Shown here piece by piece: positions 8,130 to 10,828 of a stretch of 10,828 bases of DNA; within the stretch, counting starts at the first letter, position 1; each line of letters begins with the position of its first letter. Source of the DNA: Prevotellaceae bacterium. GTDB taxonomy: Bacteria > Bacteroidota > Bacteroidia > Bacteroidales > Bacteroidaceae. The DNA lies in contig JAJPYP010000043.1 in assembly GCA_021204885.1 (NCBI GenBank), positions 1-10,828 of the forward strand. The letters run 5' to 3'. The notes under the pieces are model-generated. The model was not told where the DNA came from. It searched no databases and was given only the letters and a program-made list of their open reading frames with translations. The position numbers and the translations under genes were made by a program.

Positions 8130-8234
8130 AAGGCAGTGTGTTTGGAAGGTGTAAATGTACGATAAATATGGCAGCATCCGTGATTTTTTAAAACAATTTG
8201 GCAAGTAGGGGGTGTTATTATCAAGAAATAAGTC

Positions 8235-8242
8235 TACCTTTG
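8235..8242 (+). promoter_or_regulatory. Bacteroidota -7 promoter box for the DUF1573 operon
   Basis: TACCTTTG is an exact match to TAnnTTTG, the -7 element recognised by the primary sigma factor of Bacteroidota. The expected -33 TTTG is poor here (TGTT near 8213-8216), so the call rests on the -7 box. Transcription would begin a few bases downstream, around 8247-8250. That places the whole 23-bp array in a 5' leader of about 130 nt. Confidence 0.5.
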
Positions 8243-8250
8243 TCCCCATA

Positions 8251-8342
8251 TCTTTTAAGAAAGGACAAGTGCGTCTTTGAAAAAAGGACAAGTGCGTCTT
8301 TTAAGAAAGGACATGCGTTTCTTTTAAGAAAGAATATGGTCG
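8251..8342. repeat. 23-bp tandem array, four copies, carrying AAGAAAGGA
   Basis: Units start at 8251, 8274, 8297 and 8320, an exact 23-bp period. Units 1 and 2 match at 21 of 23 positions; units 3 and 4 keep TCTTTTAAGAAAG and diverge at the 3' end. The AAGAAAGGA word in units 1 and 3 recurs at 8365-8373, seven bases before the DUF1573 ATG, where it can act as a purine-rich ribosome binding site. The array therefore looks like amplified copies of the leader and RBS region. It is unrelated in sequence to the other arrays in the window. Confidence 0.85.
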
Positions 8343-8380
8343 ACATTAAATAAGTACATCATTAAAGAAAGGATACGGAA

Positions 8381-8779
8381 ATGAAAAAGTTCGCGTTTTG
8401 CATGTTGTTGATGGCGATGGGCATCGTCACCGCATGGGCCCAAGGAAAGGCCGAGATCAAGTTTGACGAGACCACACACAACTTCGGTAAGATTCCCAAG
8501 GACAACCCTGTCGTTTCCTGCACTATCAACTTTACCAATACGGGCGACGCGCCGCTGGTTATCCACCAAGCTGTCGCCACATGCGGCTGCACGGTGCCTG
8601 AATACACGCAGGAGCCGGTGATGCCGGGAAAGACGGGTAGCATACAGATTACCTTCAACGGCAAGAACCAATACCCCGGCCATTTCAAGAAGACCATCAA
8701 GGTGTATACCAATACCGACGAGGCCACGTCGTATCTGGCGATAGAGGGCGACTTGATTGATTCCAATAAAGAGAAATAA
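8381..8779 (+). CDS. Secreted DUF1573 domain-containing protein
   Basis: This is a 132-residue exported protein made almost entirely of one DUF1573 domain, an Ig-like beta-sandwich fold common in Bacteroidota whose function is not established. The signal peptide MKKFAFCMLLMAMGIVTAWA is predicted to be cut before Gln-21, consistent with the Bacteroidota Q-rule. Family hallmarks are HNFGKI (33-38), FTNTGDAPLVI (51-61) and the Cys pair ATCGCTVPEY (C68, C70), followed by PGKTGSIQITFN (82-93). The ATG at 8381 is preceded at 7 bp by AAGAAAGGA, the best ribosome binding site in the window. It is probably the first gene of an operon with the GIN protein (20-bp gap) and the transporter. No truncation is apparent. 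Confidence 0.93.
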   Translation: MKKFAFCMLLMAMGIVTAWAQGKAEIKFDETTHNFGKIPKDNPVVSCTINFTNTGDAPLVIHQAVATCGCTVPEYTQEPVMPGKTGSIQITFNGKNQYPGHFKKTIKVYTNTDEATSYLAIEGDLIDSNKEK

Positions 8780-8799
8780 GGCAGCCGGAAAGTTTCCCC

Positions 8800-9603
8800 A
8801 TGAAGACAATGAAAGCGACGATTACCTTGTGCCTCTTGTGCCTTTCCTTTTTCTGCTTTGCCGGCAGTGCCTGCGCAAGTGGCGGCATCAAGTCGGAGAC
8901 GGAGACCGTGAAAGGCAACGGCACGTATGTGACCAAAGACATCCCCGTTACCCAATTCACGGGCATCAAGATAAAATGCAAGGCCGACGTGGTGTACACG
9001 CAACAGGCGGACGACGCTACGTTGCAGGTGTGCACATCGGACAACCTCATGGACTTGCTCGACATCCGCGTGGAGGAGGGCACGCTGGTCATCGACTTCA
9101 AGAAGGGCACGCAGGTGTCTTACAGTAAATTAGAAGTAAGCGCCTCTTCCCTGACGTTGGAAAACATCGTCTTGTCGGGTTCGGGCTCGGCCCTGATACC
9201 CGATGGATTGCAGACGGATAGCTTTGAATGTGTTATCAGCGGTTCGGGGAAAGTGGAAACGAAGAGCCTTAGCTGCGGCAAGATGGACGTGGCCGTTAAG
9301 GGCTCGGGCAAGATAGCGGCTAACGCGCTGACGGCCGATGAGGTGAAGGCCAGGCTTGCCGGGTCGGGCAACCTCGTGATGGACGGCACGTCGGAGCGTG
9401 CCGGAGACTGCACTTCGGGGTCGGGCAAGATAGTGGCCGACGAGCTGACGGCCGATGAGGTGAAGGCTTCAATTGAAGGTTCGGGCAGCATTACCTGCCA
9501 TGCCGACAAGCTGTTGAAAGTAAACTGCCCGGGGTCCGGCAAGGTGGGCTACAAGGGCAGCCCCTTATTGAAGGGCGATGCCAAAAAGGTATATAAACTG
9601 TAA
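8800..9603 (+). CDS. GIN domain (DUF2807) exported beta-helix protein
   Basis: This is a 267-residue exported protein of the head GIN domain/DUF2807 group, thought to fold as a parallel beta-helix in the periplasm or on the surface; the ligand is unknown. Residues 1 to about 26 form a hydrophobic signal peptide. The cut site is ambiguous: after SACA, or lipidation at the Cys of AGSAC, whose lipobox is poor. The GIN-type start FTGIKIKCKADVVYTQ (about 53-68) leads into seven GSG turns (LSGSGS, ISGSGK, VKGSGK, LAGSGN, TSGSGK, IEGSGS, PGSGK), one per helix rung. Two rungs are near-duplicate (ALTADEVKA and ELTADEVKA). The stop is followed after 27 bp by the transporter gene, and the DUF1573 gene ends 20 bp upstream, so the three are probably co-transcribed. 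An in-frame ATG at residue 4 is an alternative start. Confidence 0.9.
   Translation: MKTMKATITLCLLCLSFFCFAGSACASGGIKSETETVKGNGTYVTKDIPVTQFTGIKIKCKADVVYTQQADDATLQVCTSDNLMDLLDIRVEEGTLVIDFKKGTQVSYSKLEVSASSLTLENIVLSGSGSALIPDGLQTDSFECVISGSGKVETKSLSCGKMDVAVKGSGKIAANALTADEVKARLAGSGNLVMDGTSERAGDCTSGSGKIVADELTADEVKASIEGSGSITCHADKLLKVNCPGSGKVGYKGSPLLKGDAKKVYKL
9301..9467 (+). repeat. Direct repeat inside the GIN gene (117-bp offset)
   Basis: Positions 9301-9350 and 9418-9467 match at 45 of 50 bases, offset by 117 bp (39 codons, in frame). Each copy encodes GSGKI followed by a short variable stretch and LTADEVKA. The DNA identity, including synonymous sites, suggests a fairly recent internal duplication or gene conversion of beta-helix rungs rather than only protein-level convergence. 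Confidence 0.8.
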
Positions 9604-9630
9604 GTTCAACAAACAACAATCATACATACT

Positions 9631-10828
9631 ATGAAGGACATAGATGATAGTAAGGAAGAGCAAGCGGCGGGCTTGCCTGAGAACGCTTTCCGCGAGTTGA
9701 AACCGGGCGAGAACTACACCCCGTTGATGAAACCGGACAAGACCTATCCGGAAGTGAACCTGTGGTCGGTACTGTGGGGCGTGGGCATGGCCGTGCTCTT
9801 CTCGGCGGCGGCGGCCTATTTGGGGCTGAAAGTGGGTCAGGTATTTGAAGCGGCCATTCCCATCGCCATCATCGCCGTGGGCGTATCGGGCGCGGCCAAG
9901 CGCAAGAAGGCCTTGGGCGAGAACGTCATCATCCAGTCCATCGGCGCCAGTTCGGGCGTTATCGTGGCGGGTGCCATCTTCACGCTGCCGGCACTCTACA
10001 TACTGCAAGAGACCTACCCCAAGGAGATTACCGTCTCCTTCGCGCAAGTGTTCGTGAGCTCGCTCTTGGGCGGCGTGCTGGGCATCCTCTTCCTGATACC
10101 TTTCCGTAAATACTTCGTGAGCGACATGCACGGCAAGTATCCTTTCCCCGAAGCGACCGCCACCACACAGGTGCTCGTGTCGGGCGAGAAAGGGGGCAAC
10201 CAAGCCAAGCCGTTGCTTGTGGCGGGCATCATAGGCGGACTGTACGACTTCATCGTGGCCACCTTCGGCTGGTGGAACGAGAACGTCACCACACGTATCT
10301 GCGCTTGGGGCGAAGTGGTGGCCGATAAGGCGAAGTTAGTCTTCAAAGTGAACGCCGGCGCGGCCGTACTCGGCTTAGGCTACATCGTGGGATTGAAATA
10401 CGCCGCCATCATCTGTGCCGGCTCTTTATTGGTATGGTGGATTATCATACCGGGCATGTCGCTTATCTGGGGCGACGCGGTATTGAACCAATGGAACCCT
10501 GCCGACTTGGCCGCATTGGGCAACCCGACGGTGGGTGACATGTCGCCCGAACTCATCTTCAAGTTCTACGCCAAGAGCATCGGCATAGGCGGCATCGCCA
10601 TGGCGGGCATCATCGGCATCATCAAGTCGTGGAGCATCATCAAGAGCGCCGTTGGGCTGGCAGCCAAGGAGATGGGCGGCAAGAGCGGCGGCGTGACGGA
10701 GGCCAAACGCACGCAACGCGACCTGCCCATGAAGGTCATCGCCATCGGTTCCATCGTTACGCTCATCGTGGTATTGCTCTTCTTCTACTTCGGCGTGATG
10801 CAGGGCAACGTGCTGCACACGGTAGTGG
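9631..10828 (+). CDS. OPT family oligopeptide transporter (3' end outside window)
   Basis: The frame is open from the ATG at 9631 to the right edge (399 complete codons), so this is the N-terminal part of a protein; bacterial family members usually exceed 600 residues. OPT proteins are proton-coupled inner-membrane importers of oligopeptides or, in the YSL branch, metal chelates; substrate cannot be assigned. A charged cytosolic N terminus (about 1-45) precedes multiple hydrophobic segments, including LWSVLWGVGMAVLFSAAAAY, an Ile/Ala-rich segment near 71-85, IVAGAIFTLPALYIL, VSSLLGGVLGILFLIPF and AAIICAGSLLVWWIIIPGM. The family motif is present as KYPFPEATATTQVLVSGE (169-186). The start has no Shine-Dalgarno but lies in an A-rich leader, usual for the phylum. 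A 27-bp gap after the GIN gene, with no terminator, supports read-through from the upstream operon. Confidence 0.92.
   Translation, partial: MKDIDDSKEEQAAGLPENAFRELKPGENYTPLMKPDKTYPEVNLWSVLWGVGMAVLFSAAAAYLGLKVGQVFEAAIPIAIIAVGVSGAAKRKKALGENVIIQSIGASSGVIVAGAIFTLPALYILQETYPKEITVSFAQVFVSSLLGGVLGILFLIPFRKYFVSDMHGKYPFPEATATTQVLVSGEKGGNQAKPLLVAGIIGGLYDFIVATFGWWNENVTTRICAWGEVVADKAKLVFKVNAGAAVLGLGYIVGLKYAAIICAGSLLVWWIIIPGMSLIWGDAVLNQWNPADLAALGNPTVGDMSPELIFKFYAKSIGIGGIAMAGIIGIIKSWSIIKSAVGLAAKEMGGKSGGVTEAKRTQRDLPMKVIAIGSIVTLIVVLLFFYFGVMQGNVLHTVV

Noticed and set aside
8130..8291. N-terminal extension of the YjbQ-like protein
   Set aside because: It would translate part of the 23-bp array and exceed the family length; the ATG at 8129 gives the usual 137-138 residues.
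8860..8880. Lipoprotein signal in the GIN protein
   Set aside because: The residue at -3 relative to the Cys of AGSAC is Gly rather than a hydrophobic residue, so lipidation is not called, though it is not excluded.

Overview
The window looks like a chromosomal segment from a Bacteroidota bacterium, most likely Bacteroidales, with relatively GC-rich genes. Four things point there. The gene families are typical of the phylum: a very long alpha-2-macroglobulin, an AAA ATPase with DUF4143, a short secreted DUF1573 protein, a GIN/DUF2807 beta-helix protein and an OPT transporter. Two secreted proteins have signal peptides predicted to leave an N-terminal Gln, as in the Bacteroidota 'Q-rule'. A perfect TAnnTTTG promoter box is present, and most starts lack a Shine-Dalgarno sequence. 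I cannot name the genus from sequence alone.

Layout. Positions 1-419 are non-coding and hold two unrelated short tandem arrays, with 23-bp and 22-bp periods. Positions 420-6227 (+) encode a 1,935-residue exported alpha-2-macroglobulin whose thioester site is absent. Positions 6228-6357 hold a 32-bp tandem array and a perfect 6-bp-stem hairpin that ends one base before the next start codon. Positions 6358-7704 (+) encode an AAA/DUF4143 ATPase with a C-terminal PD-(D/E)XK-like motif. Positions 7716-8129 (-) encode a YjbQ/UPF0047 protein, convergent with the ATPase with only 11 bp between the stop codons. The divergent spacer 8130-8380 holds a promoter box and a third array (23-bp period, four copies). 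This leads into an apparent operon: DUF1573 (8381-8779), GIN-domain protein (8800-9603) and an OPT-family transporter (9631 to beyond the right edge).

How the genes work together. No single pathway links the whole window. The last three genes are tightly spaced (20 and 27 bp) and probably co-transcribed, giving two small exported proteins plus an inner-membrane oligopeptide or metal-chelate transporter. The alpha-2-macroglobulin, the ATPase and YjbQ look like independent units.

The most unusual theme is the density of intergenic tandem arrays. There are four, with periods of 22, 23, 23 and 32 bp. None of these is a multiple of three and the unit sequences are unrelated. Three lie in spacers ahead of a gene start, and the fourth (1-100) is at the left edge of the spacer before the macroglobulin. 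I see no CRISPR array, tRNA, rRNA, insertion sequence or evident defence operon.
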